Positions 1 to 7,720 of a stretch of DNA of 44,198 nt are shown in pieces. A model generated the notes under the pieces. The model was not told where the DNA came from. It ran no database searches and saw only the letters and a list, made by a program, of their open reading frames with translations. Positions within the stretch are counted from its first letter, which is position 1; each line of letters starts with the position of its first letter. Location of the stretch: the NCBI GenBank assembly GCA_964373925.1, contig CAYJWS010000002.1, forward strand, positions 1 to 44,198, written 5' to 3'. This DNA is from CAYJWS01 sp964373925. GTDB taxonomy: Bacteria > Patescibacteriota > Patescibacteriia > Buchananbacterales > GWA2-38-13. The position numbers and the translations under genes are program-made.

Positions 1-1239
1 CCTATACTTATTCGTGAATCCTCAAAGAATCCACAAAAAACAAATACCTACTTAAAGAATATTATAGCCGTTAAGATTCCGCTAGCTATTATTGTGCTAA
101 CTTGCCTTGTCTTGTTTATTAACGCAACCGACAAACCGCTTGTTACAAAACAGCTGGTGTATTTGGCGGGAATAATTATGGCGCTCGACGCTTTTACGGT
201 GAGTTTTTGGGGAATATTTCGCTCGTACCAAAACTTACTGTATGAAAGCGTCGCGACCATTGTGGTTCAAATAATAATTTTTGGGGTCGGAATTGCAGCT
301 TTGTTTTTCACGAAAAATATAATTTTTATAATCCTTGCTCTTGTTGTAGCAAGTATTTTCAATTTTTTATTTTCAGTATTTTTACTCAAATTCAAGCTAT
401 CATTTTCCTTGAAGCCAGAGTGGGATAGCACGATTATTAAACATTTTTTAAAAATACTTCCCGCGTTTGCCCTTGGTGGTATTTTTATTAAAGTGTATAA
501 TGCTTCGGACTCGGTAATGCTTGGTTTTTTCTCAACCGATCGCGCCGTGGGGCTGTATTCTGTTCCCGCAAAAACAATAACCGCACTCTCGCAAGTAATT
601 CCTTTTGCGCTTGCTTCCGCACTTTTTCCGGTTTTTAGCAAGAATTATATTGAATCAAAAGAAAAACTCAAGAAAAATTTTCTCACGTCCGTTGAGTATC
701 TCATTCTCGCAAGCTTTCCCATCGCATTTGGCCTTATGGTGATGATTCCGTATATTGTAAAAAATATTTGGCCGAAATATATTGACATCTCCACGACATT
801 TATCATTATGGCGATCGCGATCCCTTTTGTATTTTTAAGTTTTTCTACCGGATATTTGCTTAACGCTACGGACAGGCAAAAATATAACACGATCAACCGA
901 GCAATTATGTCTATTCTTACTATTGTTGTAAATTTTTTTCTCATTCCTTTCTATAGCTATCTTGGAGCGGGAGTTACGTTTCTCTTCGTGAATATCCTCG
1001 TTTTTATTTTAGATTTTTATTGGGTAAGCAAAGTTCTCCCCTTTAAAGCATCAGATTTTTTGCCAATTTTAACAAAAACGTCGCTAGCGTGTATAATTAT
1101 GATGGGTGTGGCGTATACCTTGATTCAATATTTGCATTTTATACTGGTTATCTTGATATGTATTATTGTGTACTTTGGAATACTGTTGCTTGTTCGCGCT
1201 TTTCGGTTTTCGGATTTTAAAAAATATATTCAACTATGA
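1..1239 (+). CDS. Wzx-type polysaccharide flippase, 5' end missing
   Basis: The reading frame is open from base 1, so the N-terminus lies outside the window; 412 residues are visible. The protein is almost entirely hydrophobic helices with short polar loops, about ten membrane spans, as in the Wzx/MurJ-like MOP superfamily that flips lipid-linked sugar units across the cytoplasmic membrane. A loop reading NASDSVMLGFFS, then a stretch resembling GLYSVPAKT, matches the polysaccharide-biosynthesis (RfbX) family pattern. It overlaps the next glycosyltransferase by ATGA, so the two are probably translationally coupled in a surface-glycan operon. The exact substrate cannot be read from sequence. 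A full-length member would have roughly 430-480 residues, so perhaps one or two helices are missing. Confidence 0.85.
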   Translation, partial: PILIRESSKNPQKTNTYLKNIIAVKIPLAIIVLTCLVLFINATDKPLVTKQLVYLAGIIMALDAFTVSFWGIFRSYQNLLYESVATIVVQIIIFGVGIAALFFTKNIIFIILALVVASIFNFLFSVFLLKFKLSFSLKPEWDSTIIKHFLKILPAFALGGIFIKVYNASDSVMLGFFSTDRAVGLYSVPAKTITALSQVIPFALASALFPVFSKNYIESKEKLKKNFLTSVEYLILASFPIAFGLMVMIPYIVKNIWPKYIDISTTFIIMAIAIPFVFLSFSTGYLLNATDRQKYNTINRAIMSILTIVVNFFLIPFYSYLGAGVTFLFVNILVFILDFYWVSKVLPFKASDFLPILTKTSLACIIMMGVAYTLIQYLHFILVILICIIVYFGILLLVRAFRFSDFKKYIQL

Positions 1240-2363
1240 AAAAAGTTTTATTTATTACATTAGATTTTCCTCCTTACAAAGGAGGAGTCGCAACGTTTTA
1301 CAAAAATGTTTGCGATTTTCTTCCTGCAAAAGATCTTTTTGTCATAGCTCCCCAGACGAGCGATTCAGACAATTTTGATGAAAGTAAGAAATACAGAATC
1401 TATAGAAAAAAAATGTTATCCAAGAATTCTTTCGTATGGCCAAAATGGGCCGGACTTGCGAAAGATGTTTATGATATTGTAAAAAAAGAAAAAATTGAAG
1501 CCATATTAGCCGGGCAAATCCTTCCCATAGGAACTATTGCGTACATAATGAAAATCAATAAGAATATTCCGTACTATATCTTCTGCCACGGAAGGGATAT
1601 TTCCATGCTTTCGGGAAGAAAAAAAATTGTCGCGAAAAAGGTTATTCGTCAAGCTAAGGGAATATTCGCCAATAGCAATTTTACCAAACATCTTGTTGAA
1701 AATTACAAATATCCACATTCGCACATATATACCATATATCCATGCCCGGAGGTTCTGCCTAATCCAAGCGATCTTGAAATGATTAAGGTAAAAAACAAGT
1801 ACAACCTCCATAATAAAAAAATACTTTTGACAGTAGGGAGAATTATCGAGCGAAAGGGCCACGATATGGCTATAAAAGCTCTGCCTCAAGTTATAAAAAA
1901 GCACAGTAACACGGTCTATGTTATAGCGGGTGAAGGTCCTCACAAGCAGGCGCTTCAAGTGCTCGCGAGGCAGTATGAGGTTAGTAATCACGTCATTTTT
2001 ACGGGAATAATTGAAGATGGCGAGGCGTCATGCCTGTATGAATTATGTGATATATTCGTTATGCCAGCAAGGCAGTTGGCAAATAAAGATGTTGAAGGGT
2101 TTGGAATAGTCTATTTGGAAGCAAATCTTTTTGGAAAGCCTGCTATTGGAGGCAGAAGCGGGGGAATACCAGAGGCAATTGTGCATGAAAAAACTGGCAT
2201 TTTAGTTGACCCTATGAATATTGATGAAATAACGCGAAATATTTTATATCTTTTAGACAATCCTGATAAAGCGCACGTATTGGGAATTCAGGGAATGGAT
2301 AGGGTGCATAGCCAATTTCAATGGCATAACCAGGTTGAAAAAATAAAAAAAATAATCTACTAA
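1236..2363 (+). CDS. GT4-family glycosyltransferase
   Basis: A 375-residue cytosolic or membrane-associated glycosyltransferase with the GT-B fold. The N-terminal domain begins with a glycine-rich acceptor loop (FPPYKGGVATF, about residues 10-20). The C-terminal domain has TVGRIIERKGHD (about 198-209), GEGPH (about 232), and the GT4 E-x7-E signature in EGFGIVYLEA followed by a sugar-nucleotide loop GGRSGGIPEAI. These are the donor-binding features of retaining GT4 enzymes. The start overlaps the flippase stop (ATGA), and the next GT2 gene begins 3 bases after its stop. It probably adds a sugar to the lipid-linked repeat unit exported by the upstream flippase. The donor and linkage are not predictable. 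Confidence 0.92.
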   Translation: MKKVLFITLDFPPYKGGVATFYKNVCDFLPAKDLFVIAPQTSDSDNFDESKKYRIYRKKMLSKNSFVWPKWAGLAKDVYDIVKKEKIEAILAGQILPIGTIAYIMKINKNIPYYIFCHGRDISMLSGRKKIVAKKVIRQAKGIFANSNFTKHLVENYKYPHSHIYTIYPCPEVLPNPSDLEMIKVKNKYNLHNKKILLTVGRIIERKGHDMAIKALPQVIKKHSNTVYVIAGEGPHKQALQVLARQYEVSNHVIFTGIIEDGEASCLYELCDIFVMPARQLANKDVEGFGIVYLEANLFGKPAIGGRSGGIPEAIVHEKTGILVDPMNIDEITRNILYLLDNPDKAHVLGIQGMDRVHSQFQWHNQVEKIKKIIY

Positions 2364-2366
2364 AAT

Positions 2367-3095
2367 ATGGCTATAGTTGATATAGTAATTCCAGTGTATA
2401 ATCAGTCGGATAAGATTATAGATTGCCTTAAGAGCTTGCAGAAACAGACGTTTCAAGATTTTAGAATTTTTATTATTGACGATGGATCAACCGATGGCTT
2501 AAAAGATAAGCTTGAGCTGTGGCTTCGCGCGGAAAACTTAAACGCAAAAAGTTATAAAAATGAAATTTCTACTAAAACTATGATTGTTAGAATTGATCAT
2601 AATGGAGCTCCTTATGCAAGAAATAGGGGAGCAGAATTATGTAGCAGTGAATTTATTTTATTTTGCGACGCTGATGTTATACTTCATAAAAACTTTATTA
2701 AAATATGTCTCAAAAAACTCATTTCAAACAAAAACTTCTCCTACACTTACTCATCATTTAAATTTGGATGGAAAAAATTTAAATTATGGGAATTCAATGA
2801 TCAAAAACTCAAAGAAATGCCCTATATTCATACTACATCGCTTATTAGGAGAGTAGACTTTCCCGGATTTGATGAAAATATCAAACGCTTGCAGGATTGG
2901 GATGTATGGCTTACCATGCTTGAACAGGGAAAAAGAGGAATGTGGATACCACAATATCTTTTTACCGTGCATCCGGGAGGAACTATGAGCAAATGGATGC
3001 CTAAAATATTTATCAGATATTTTAAAAGGAATAAAAAAGTGCACAGTTACTTAGAGGCGGTAGAAATCGTCAAGAAGAAACATCATCTCATATGA
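2367..3095 (+). CDS. GT2-family glycosyltransferase
   Basis: A 242-residue GT-A-fold enzyme. Visible are the opening strand IVIPVYNQ (residues 6-13), the nucleotide-binding DDGSTDG (38-44), the DXD-type metal site CDADV (100-104), and a C-terminal QDWDVW that resembles the catalytic ED region of the family. No membrane helix is apparent, so it should be cytosolic or peripheral. It sits between the GT4 gene and another GT2 gene, overlapping the latter by ATGA, so it belongs to the same glycan-assembly operon. Its sugar specificity is unknown. The start lacks a Shine-Dalgarno, as do most genes here. Confidence 0.92.
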   Translation: MAIVDIVIPVYNQSDKIIDCLKSLQKQTFQDFRIFIIDDGSTDGLKDKLELWLRAENLNAKSYKNEISTKTMIVRIDHNGAPYARNRGAELCSSEFILFCDADVILHKNFIKICLKKLISNKNFSYTYSSFKFGWKKFKLWEFNDQKLKEMPYIHTTSLIRRVDFPGFDENIKRLQDWDVWLTMLEQGKRGMWIPQYLFTVHPGGTMSKWMPKIFIRYFKRNKKVHSYLEAVEIVKKKHHLI

Positions 3096-3982
3096 CAGAA
3101 AAACCAGTTGTTTCAATAATTATCGTTTCTTGGAACGTTTGTAACCTTTTAAAAAAATGCATAGAATCAATTGCGCAATTCTCCGGGATTCCATGCGAAA
3201 TTATCATCGTTGATAATGCTTCAACCGATGGCACGGCAGATTATGTAAAGAAAATCCCTCAAGTGAGTTTTGGCAACAATATTTCATTCAAGGCAATATG
3301 CAATAATAAAAATAAAGGCTTTGCCACCGCGAATAATCAAGGGATAACGCAATCTAGCGGAGATTATATTCTTCTTTTGAATCCCGATACGGAACTAACG
3401 CAAAACACGCTTGCTCAAATGGTGGGTTTTTTTAAGTCTCACGGCGACGCGTGCATTGCCGGATGCGCGCATAAAAATCCCGACAACACCATACAGCCGA
3501 GCGTACGTGCGAATCCGACGCTTTCTTCGCAGCTTCTTATTCTCTTAAAAATCCATAAAATTTTTCCTCATCTGCCGCCTCTTAAGAAATATTTTAAAAA
3601 AGATTTTGACTATTTAAACACGCAAGAAGTGCAGCAAGTTGCCGGTTCGTTCTTTATGTTTAATAGAAAAACTCTTGAAAAAATCGGTTTACTCGACGAA
3701 AATTTCTTTATCTGGTTTGAAGAAGTGGATTATTGCAAAAGAGCTCAAGATGCCGATATAAAAATCTATTATGTTTCTTACGCGCAGATCATCCACCATC
3801 AAGCGCAAAGTTTTGGCCTGCTCTATTCCTTTACAAAGCAAAAAATGTTTAATACATCGCTTATCTATTATTTTAAAAAACACTCAAGCGCATTTTCGCA
3901 TTTTATATTATTATGCTTCTCGCCAATAAGCCTTTTTGTATCGCTTATAATGACTCCTTTTTTAAAGCCCGATAAAAAATGA
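3092..3982 (+). CDS. GT2-family glycosyltransferase, WbbL/rhamnosyltransferase-like
   Basis: A 296-residue GT2 enzyme with the features of the WbbL-like subfamily: VSIIIVSWN near residues 7-15, IVDNASTDGT (39-48), NKGFATANNQG (about 74-84), LLNPDTEL (95-102), and the acceptor-site region with WFEEVDYCKR at about 213-222. The C-terminus ends in one hydrophobic segment (about 270-290) that could anchor it to the membrane. It overlaps both neighbours by four bases. Family members often transfer rhamnose or a related deoxysugar, but the donor is not established here. Two genes of the same subfamily occur at 17821 and 18857. Confidence 0.93.
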   Translation: MTEKPVVSIIIVSWNVCNLLKKCIESIAQFSGIPCEIIIVDNASTDGTADYVKKIPQVSFGNNISFKAICNNKNKGFATANNQGITQSSGDYILLLNPDTELTQNTLAQMVGFFKSHGDACIAGCAHKNPDNTIQPSVRANPTLSSQLLILLKIHKIFPHLPPLKKYFKKDFDYLNTQEVQQVAGSFFMFNRKTLEKIGLLDENFFIWFEEVDYCKRAQDADIKIYYVSYAQIIHHQAQSFGLLYSFTKQKMFNTSLIYYFKKHSSAFSHFILLCFSPISLFVSLIMTPFLKPDKK

Positions 3983-5283
3983 AAAAAATTATTATAGCAT
4001 TTTTTATTTTTTTTGCCATAGACGTGCTTTCTGCCATTGTCTATTTTTTTTCGCCCAATAATATTATTTTGTTTCTTGCTATGAGCGCAGCTATTCTTTT
4101 TGTAACGCTGTATAAGCTTGAATATGGAGTCGCAATGGCGTTTGGAGAATTATTTATTGGCGGAAAGGGTCACCTATTCNNNNNNNNNNNNNNNNNNNNN
4201 NNNNNNNNNNNNNNNNNNNNNNNNNNNNNNNNNNNNNNNNNNNNNNNNNNNNNNNNNNNNNNNNNNNNNNNNNNNNNNNTCTATTTTTTGCTTATATTCC
4301 CTGTAATGGATTCGTTAAAAAATGAAAAATTTTTGCCACATATTATTGACATCCTGTATGCTTCAATCATATGGACGAGTATTAAAACAGCTATACTGCT
4401 CTCGCTTTTCTCGCGAGGATTTGTTTCTGTCGGCGATTCTTTGTATAAATGGATTCGAGACACGGGAGTCGGTGAAATTACCCGGCTTGATGAAAGTTTT
4501 TTTAGAATTTTTTTTCAGTCGCATATTTTCGCGCTTATCGCGCTTTTTTTAGTACTTGCCTACTTTACTGCAACCACGATATATAGCAAAAAACAGCAAG
4601 CGCTATACGGAGTAGTTTTTTACTGTTCTCTTTTTATACTTCTTGTGAGCCAATCCAGAAGTTTTTGGATTGGCGGAATCGCCGGACTTCTAACTTTTGT
4701 TTTTATTATGAAATTGCGTTGGAAAACCAAGTGGAAAAATCTTACATTGCCGATAGCGGGCATGTGCATTGCAATTATTTCCCAAATATTTTTAATCCAA
4801 ACAATTTCAGGGTATTATGGCAATATATTTTTAAAAAGGACATCGCAGCTTTCCGATGATGCCGGAGGCGTTTCAAGGATAAGCCAACTAAACCCGCTTT
4901 TTTCAAAGATACAAAAACATCCTATTCTCGGATCAGGCTTTGGTACAAGCGCAACATACAAAACAAGCGATCCCCGGATTCTTGAAAAAAATCCCGACGG
5001 CGTATATACAACTTTTACCTTTGAGTGGGGGTATTTAGATACTATTCTCAAAATAGGAATTCTTGGGCTTATCTCCTATCTTATTTTTATATACACCGCC
5101 GCTTGCGATCTTTTAAAAAATCTTGAGCCTGTGAGAGTGGGACTTTTTTTCGGCCTTATCGCGCTACTTGTCACGCACATATTTACGCCGTATCTGAATC
5201 ATCCTTTGGGAATTGGATTTATTCTCTTGTGCTTTGCATGGACTGAAAATCAAAAAATTCTATCAAATGAAAGCAATGCTTGA
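3979..5283 (+). CDS. Wzy / O-antigen-ligase-like membrane protein, interrupted by an assembly gap
   Basis: A multi-pass membrane protein with regularly spaced hydrophobic helices. A Wzy_C-type segment is seen at 4645-4680 (LVSQSRSFWIGG), followed by a long soluble loop (about residues 285-350, containing HPILGSGFGT) and C-terminal helices. This is the architecture of O-antigen ligases and polymerases that join or transfer lipid-linked glycan. The frame runs from ATG at 3979 (overlapping the preceding stop) to TGA at 5283, but 100 N lie inside it at 4180-4279. The sequence on both sides is convincing in the same frame, yet the true missing length is unknown, so total length (nominally 434) is unreliable. 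It is the last gene of the glycan operon and is followed by a convergent terminator. Whether it polymerises or ligates cannot be decided. Confidence 0.85.
   Translation: MKKIIIAFFIFFAIDVLSAIVYFFSPNNIILFLAMSAAILFVTLYKLEYGVAMAFGELFIGGKGHLFXXXXXXXXXXXXXXXXXXXXXXXXXXXXXXXXXXYFLLIFPVMDSLKNEKFLPHIIDILYASIIWTSIKTAILLSLFSRGFVSVGDSLYKWIRDTGVGEITRLDESFFRIFFQSHIFALIALFLVLAYFTATTIYSKKQQALYGVVFYCSLFILLVSQSRSFWIGGIAGLLTFVFIMKLRWKTKWKNLTLPIAGMCIAIISQIFLIQTISGYYGNIFLKRTSQLSDDAGGVSRISQLNPLFSKIQKHPILGSGFGTSATYKTSDPRILEKNPDGVYTTFTFEWGYLDTILKIGILGLISYLIFIYTAACDLLKNLEPVRVGLFFGLIALLVTHIFTPYLNHPLGIGFILLCFAWTENQKILSNESNA
4180..4279. other. Assembly gap of 100 N
   Basis: Exactly 100 undetermined bases, the usual placeholder for a scaffold join of unknown length. 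It lies inside the Wzy-like gene, removing part of helices 2-4 of that protein. Since 100 is not a multiple of three, continuation in the same nominal frame is fortuitous. Confidence 0.99.
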
Positions 5284-5287
5284 ATAT

Positions 5288-5315
5288 AAAAAAAGAGGAT
5301 TCCGAAGAATCCTCT
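5288..5315 (-). terminator. Rho-independent terminator of the 113-residue membrane-protein gene
   Basis: Read on the minus strand this is a perfect 9-bp stem (AGAGGATTC / GAATCCTCT) closed by a TTCG tetraloop and followed by seven T. It lies 63 bases after the stop of the minus-strand gene. On the plus strand no T-run follows, so it probably does not end the glycan operon efficiently, although the two transcripts converge here. Confidence 0.9.
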
Positions 5316-5378
5316 CGATGGTTGTTGCAATAAAAGAACATAATACGTATTTTGACCCGCCGAACCCGAGCGCAGGCG

Positions 5379-5720
5379 TTATCGTATTCCCGATTTTCTA
5401 CCACCTAATGAAAAAACAGCGATCCCCAACCCTGCAAAGAACACAACACCACTCACCACAAGAACCGCTTGCTTGTTAAACGTCTGCTTGTTATGCCACC
5501 TCCACAACTCTTCGTCTTCGCGTCTTTCCTTTTTACGATGGCTTTCACGCTCGCTATCCGACATTGGAAAAGGGGAATCTGAATTGTTGAAGTATCTCGA
5601 TCTTGGCACGGGCTCTCTCATTTTCCCAATTACCGCGTCTCGTGAAACAAATCCGGCAAGTCCTACAGCCAGCAGCACTAAACCCAAAAACAAACGCGCC
5701 TTATCAATTCCGTCAGACAT
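5379..5720 (-). CDS. Small two-helix membrane protein of unknown function
   Basis: I do not recognise the family. The 113-residue product has two hydrophobic segments (about residues 9-25 and 83-107) separated by a strongly charged stretch of about 55 residues rich in R, K, E, D and S. The start at 5720 is chosen because a GGAGG Shine-Dalgarno (5727-5731 on the plus map) sits six bases upstream; an in-frame ATG at 5777 would add 19 residues but lacks such a site. The gene is isolated on the minus strand with its own promoter, two palindromes and a terminator. Its G+C is visibly higher than that of its neighbours, and it is the only gene here with a consensus Shine-Dalgarno. That suggests separate acquisition and regulation. 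No function is assigned. Confidence 0.75.
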   Translation of the reverse strand: MSDGIDKARLFLGLVLLAVGLAGFVSRDAVIGKMREPVPRSRYFNNSDSPFPMSDSERESHRKKERREDEELWRWHNKQTFNKQAVLVVSGVVFFAGLGIAVFSLGGRKSGIR

Positions 5721-5735
5721 AAAGATCCTCCATCT

Positions 5736-5752
5736 TCGGACACTGTGTCCGA
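5736..5752. promoter_or_regulatory. 17-bp perfect palindrome next to the Shine-Dalgarno
   Basis: Arms TCGGACAC and GTGTCCGA are separated by one base. The site is in the leader of the minus-strand 113-residue gene and ends five bases from its GGAGG. As DNA it looks like a dimeric-repressor operator. As RNA it could form a 6-bp GC-rich hairpin with a 5-base loop beside the ribosome-binding site. Confidence 0.65.
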
Positions 5753-5786
5753 TTGACATTTTTGCCTCTTTCCCCAAGGCACGAGG

Positions 5787-5807
5787 TCAACTCAACACTT
5801 GAGTTGA
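5787..5807. promoter_or_regulatory. 21-bp perfect inverted repeat at the predicted transcription start
   Basis: Arms TCAACTCAA and TTGAGTTGA (9 bp each) flank CAC. It sits about seven bases downstream of the minus-strand -10 box, that is, at the expected transcription start, a standard position for a repressor operator. It differs in sequence from the 5736-5752 palindrome. The controlling protein is unknown. Confidence 0.65.
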
Positions 5808-5813
5808 ATTTAT

Positions 5814-5842
5814 ATAATACCATTAATATATATTTTTGTCAA
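5814..5842 (-). promoter_or_regulatory. Sigma70-type promoter of the 113-residue membrane-protein gene
   Basis: On the minus strand there is a perfect TTGACA (5837-5842), a 17-base spacer and TATTAT (5814-5819). The predicted start near 5807 gives a leader of about 87 bases containing both palindromes. Confidence 0.8.
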
Positions 5843-5914
5843 AATAATCAATTATATAACTCAATTTTTGCTAAACTATAATGATATAAAAATCTTCTCA
5901 AATTATTTTTTCTG

Positions 5915-5942
5915 TTGACAAATCCTGCCTATATGATACTAT
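5915..5942 (+). promoter_or_regulatory. Promoter of rpsB-tsf
   Basis: Perfect TTGACA at 5915-5920, a 16-base spacer, and TACTAT at 5937-5942 preceded by TGA, making an extended -10. The predicted start near 5949 gives an rpsB leader of about 184 bases, long for this genome and containing the palindromic repeat at 6006-6064. The string GATACTATAAAG here recurs upstream of mreB (from 19790). Confidence 0.75.
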
Positions 5943-6005
5943 AAAGACTACAATATTTAATTAAAACACATACTGCTACACACCTTATTTCCATCCTCCC
6001 TGTTT

Positions 6006-6064
6006 TGTCATTCCGAACTTGTTTCGGAATCTACAAGTGATCCTGAACCAAGTTCAGGATGACA
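6006..6064. repeat. Palindromic intergenic repeat A (two hairpins)
   Basis: Bounded by inverted TGTCAT and ATGACA. It contains hairpin ATTCCGAA / TTCGGAAT (6010-6030, 5-base loop) and hairpin ATCCTGAAC / GTTCAGGAT (6040-6060, 3-base loop). It is one of six related modular elements in the window and lies inside the predicted rpsB leader, so it would be transcribed. Confidence 0.8.
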
Positions 6065-6132
6065 GAGAAGCAAACTGGGCAGAAATAAGAGGCAGTAGAG
6101 GAGCTCGCAAGGGCTAAAAAGGAAACATATAT

Positions 6133-6864
6133 ATGTCGGAAAAAATAAGTATTTTAGATTTGTTTAAAGCCGGGGTTCATTTCGGCCATCAAGTATCTCG
6201 ATGGCATCCAAAAATGAAGCCTTTTATTTTTACCCAGAAAAACGGCGTGCACATAATCAATCTGGAGATGACTGAAGAAAAAATAAAAAACGCGCATGAT
6301 TTTATTAAAAAAATAGTTGCAAATGGCGGCACTCTTCTTTTTGTTTCAACAAAAAAGCAGGCGCAACCGATAATTGTAAAGTACGCGAAAGAAGTTGGCA
6401 TGCCGTATGTCACCGAGCGCTGGCTTGGCGGAACATTTACGAATTTCGCGGAAGTGCGGAGGCTCGTTCAATACTATATTACCCTCAAACAACGAAAAGA
6501 ATCTGGTGATCTCGCCTCAAAATATACAAAAAAAGAACAATTAAAATTCGATAAAGAAATGGAAAAATTGCAAAGAATAGTCAGTGGCATAGTTGATTTA
6601 AAAAAACTTCCTGATGCTATATTCGTAGTAGATATTAAAACTGACACGACAACCATTCATGAAGCTTACAAAAAAGAAATTCCTATAGTTGCCATCTGCG
6701 ACTCCAATGTGAATCCAGATGCCATTACGTACCCTATACCCGGAAACGATGACGGCATAAAATCAATTGAGCTTATCACAAGCTATATAGCATCCGCAGT
6801 AAAAGAAGGGCTTGAGGAAAAAAATAAAAAACAACCGGCTAAATCTAGTTCAAAAATCAAATAA
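6133..6864 (+). CDS. rpsB: 30S ribosomal protein S2
   Basis: A 243-residue protein with the S2 signatures: FKAGVHFGHQVSRWHPKMKP near the N-terminus (about 12-31), LFVSTKKQAQPI (about 75-86), ERWLGGTFTNF (about 95-105) and the C-terminal PDAIFVVD ... AICDSNVNPD region. S2 binds 16S rRNA at the head-body junction of the small subunit and is needed for S1 recruitment in many bacteria. Length is normal. It is followed 12 bases later by tsf, the usual bacterial pairing. The ATG has only a weak AGGA 11 bases upstream. The C-terminus is a short lysine-rich tail. Confidence 0.98.
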   Translation: MSEKISILDLFKAGVHFGHQVSRWHPKMKPFIFTQKNGVHIINLEMTEEKIKNAHDFIKKIVANGGTLLFVSTKKQAQPIIVKYAKEVGMPYVTERWLGGTFTNFAEVRRLVQYYITLKQRKESGDLASKYTKKEQLKFDKEMEKLQRIVSGIVDLKKLPDAIFVVDIKTDTTTIHEAYKKEIPIVAICDSNVNPDAITYPIPGNDDGIKSIELITSYIASAVKEGLEEKNKKQPAKSSSKIK

Positions 6865-6876
6865 AATTATAATAAT

Positions 6877-7665
6877 ATGGCAGTTGATACAAAGATACTT
6901 CTCCATTTACGAAAAATTACCGGGGCTGGAATCAATGATTGCCAAGAGGCTCTCGAACAAAGTAATAATGACATCGACAAAGCAATAGATGTTTTAAGAA
7001 AAAAAGGCGCGCTTAAAGCCGCAAAAAAAGCCGACCGTGAAACCAAAGAAGGAGTTATCGAAATAGCGATTTCAAATGATAATAAGTTAGGATCAATGGT
7101 TTCATTGCTTTGCGAATCGGATTTTGTGGCAAAAAATAACGATTTCATTAAGTTTGTAAAAGATCTTGCGCGTTTTGGCTTGGAAGGAAACATTCAGCAA
7201 GAATTCAACAGTAAAAAAGAAGCATTGATCTTAAAAATAGGAGAAAATATAACGCTTGGAGCGTCGGAGGCGATCAAGAGCGAATATGTTGAAGGATATA
7301 TACATGCAAATAAAAAAGTCGGAGTTTTAGTTTCTTTTAATGGAAAGGTAGAAAAAGAGCTAGCGCATGATATTGCCATCCACATCGCCGCTTCAAATCC
7401 CATCTACATAGACAAAAAAGACGTTCCAAAAGAGGTTATTGATAAGGAGCTTGAAATTTATCGCGAGCAGATAAAAAATGAAAAAAAACCAGCCGAAATT
7501 ATTGAAAAAATTGCGCAAGGCAAGCTCCAGAAGTTTTTTGAAGAAAACTGCCTTCTTCTGCAGCCATTCGTGAAAGATGACAAAAAAACAGTTCAAAACT
7601 ATATTGATGAACATTCTGCAGGAAAAAAAATAGAAATACTTTCATTCACCCGTTTTTACATCTAG
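6877..7665 (+). CDS. tsf: Translation elongation factor Ts
   Basis: A 262-residue nucleotide-exchange factor for EF-Tu. The N-terminal UBA-like domain shows LRKITGAGINDCQEAL (about 9-24). The catalytic core contains CESDFVAKNNDF (about 79-90), corresponding to the TDFVA loop that inserts into EF-Tu and displaces magnesium. A helical dimerisation-type domain follows, ending in a short C-terminal module. It forms an operon with rpsB, and a weak terminator follows at 7680-7699. A TATAAT three bases before the ATG is too close to serve as its promoter. Confidence 0.97.
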   Translation: MAVDTKILLHLRKITGAGINDCQEALEQSNNDIDKAIDVLRKKGALKAAKKADRETKEGVIEIAISNDNKLGSMVSLLCESDFVAKNNDFIKFVKDLARFGLEGNIQQEFNSKKEALILKIGENITLGASEAIKSEYVEGYIHANKKVGVLVSFNGKVEKELAHDIAIHIAASNPIYIDKKDVPKEVIDKELEIYREQIKNEKKPAEIIEKIAQGKLQKFFEENCLLLQPFVKDDKKTVQNYIDEHSAGKKIEILSFTRFYI

Positions 7666-7679
7666 CATATTAGACGCGA

Positions 7680-7699
7680 AAAAACTTCTATAAGTTTTT
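7680..7699 (+). terminator. Weak Rho-independent terminator after tsf
   Basis: Stem AAAAACTT / AAGTTTTT with a CTAT loop, the T-run being part of the stem. It is 8 bp but AT-rich, so probably leaky. Confidence 0.55.
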
Positions 7700-7720
7700 A
7701 TCGTAACATAAACCATTTCA

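Noticed and set aside
5721..5777. ATG at 5777 as the start of the minus-strand membrane-protein gene
   Set aside because: The ATG at 5720 has a perfect GGAGG at good spacing; the extension covers the palindrome and has no such site.
6868..6873. TATAAT just before tsf as a separate promoter
   Set aside because: Only three bases from the ATG, so the transcript would begin inside the gene; likely AT-rich coincidence.
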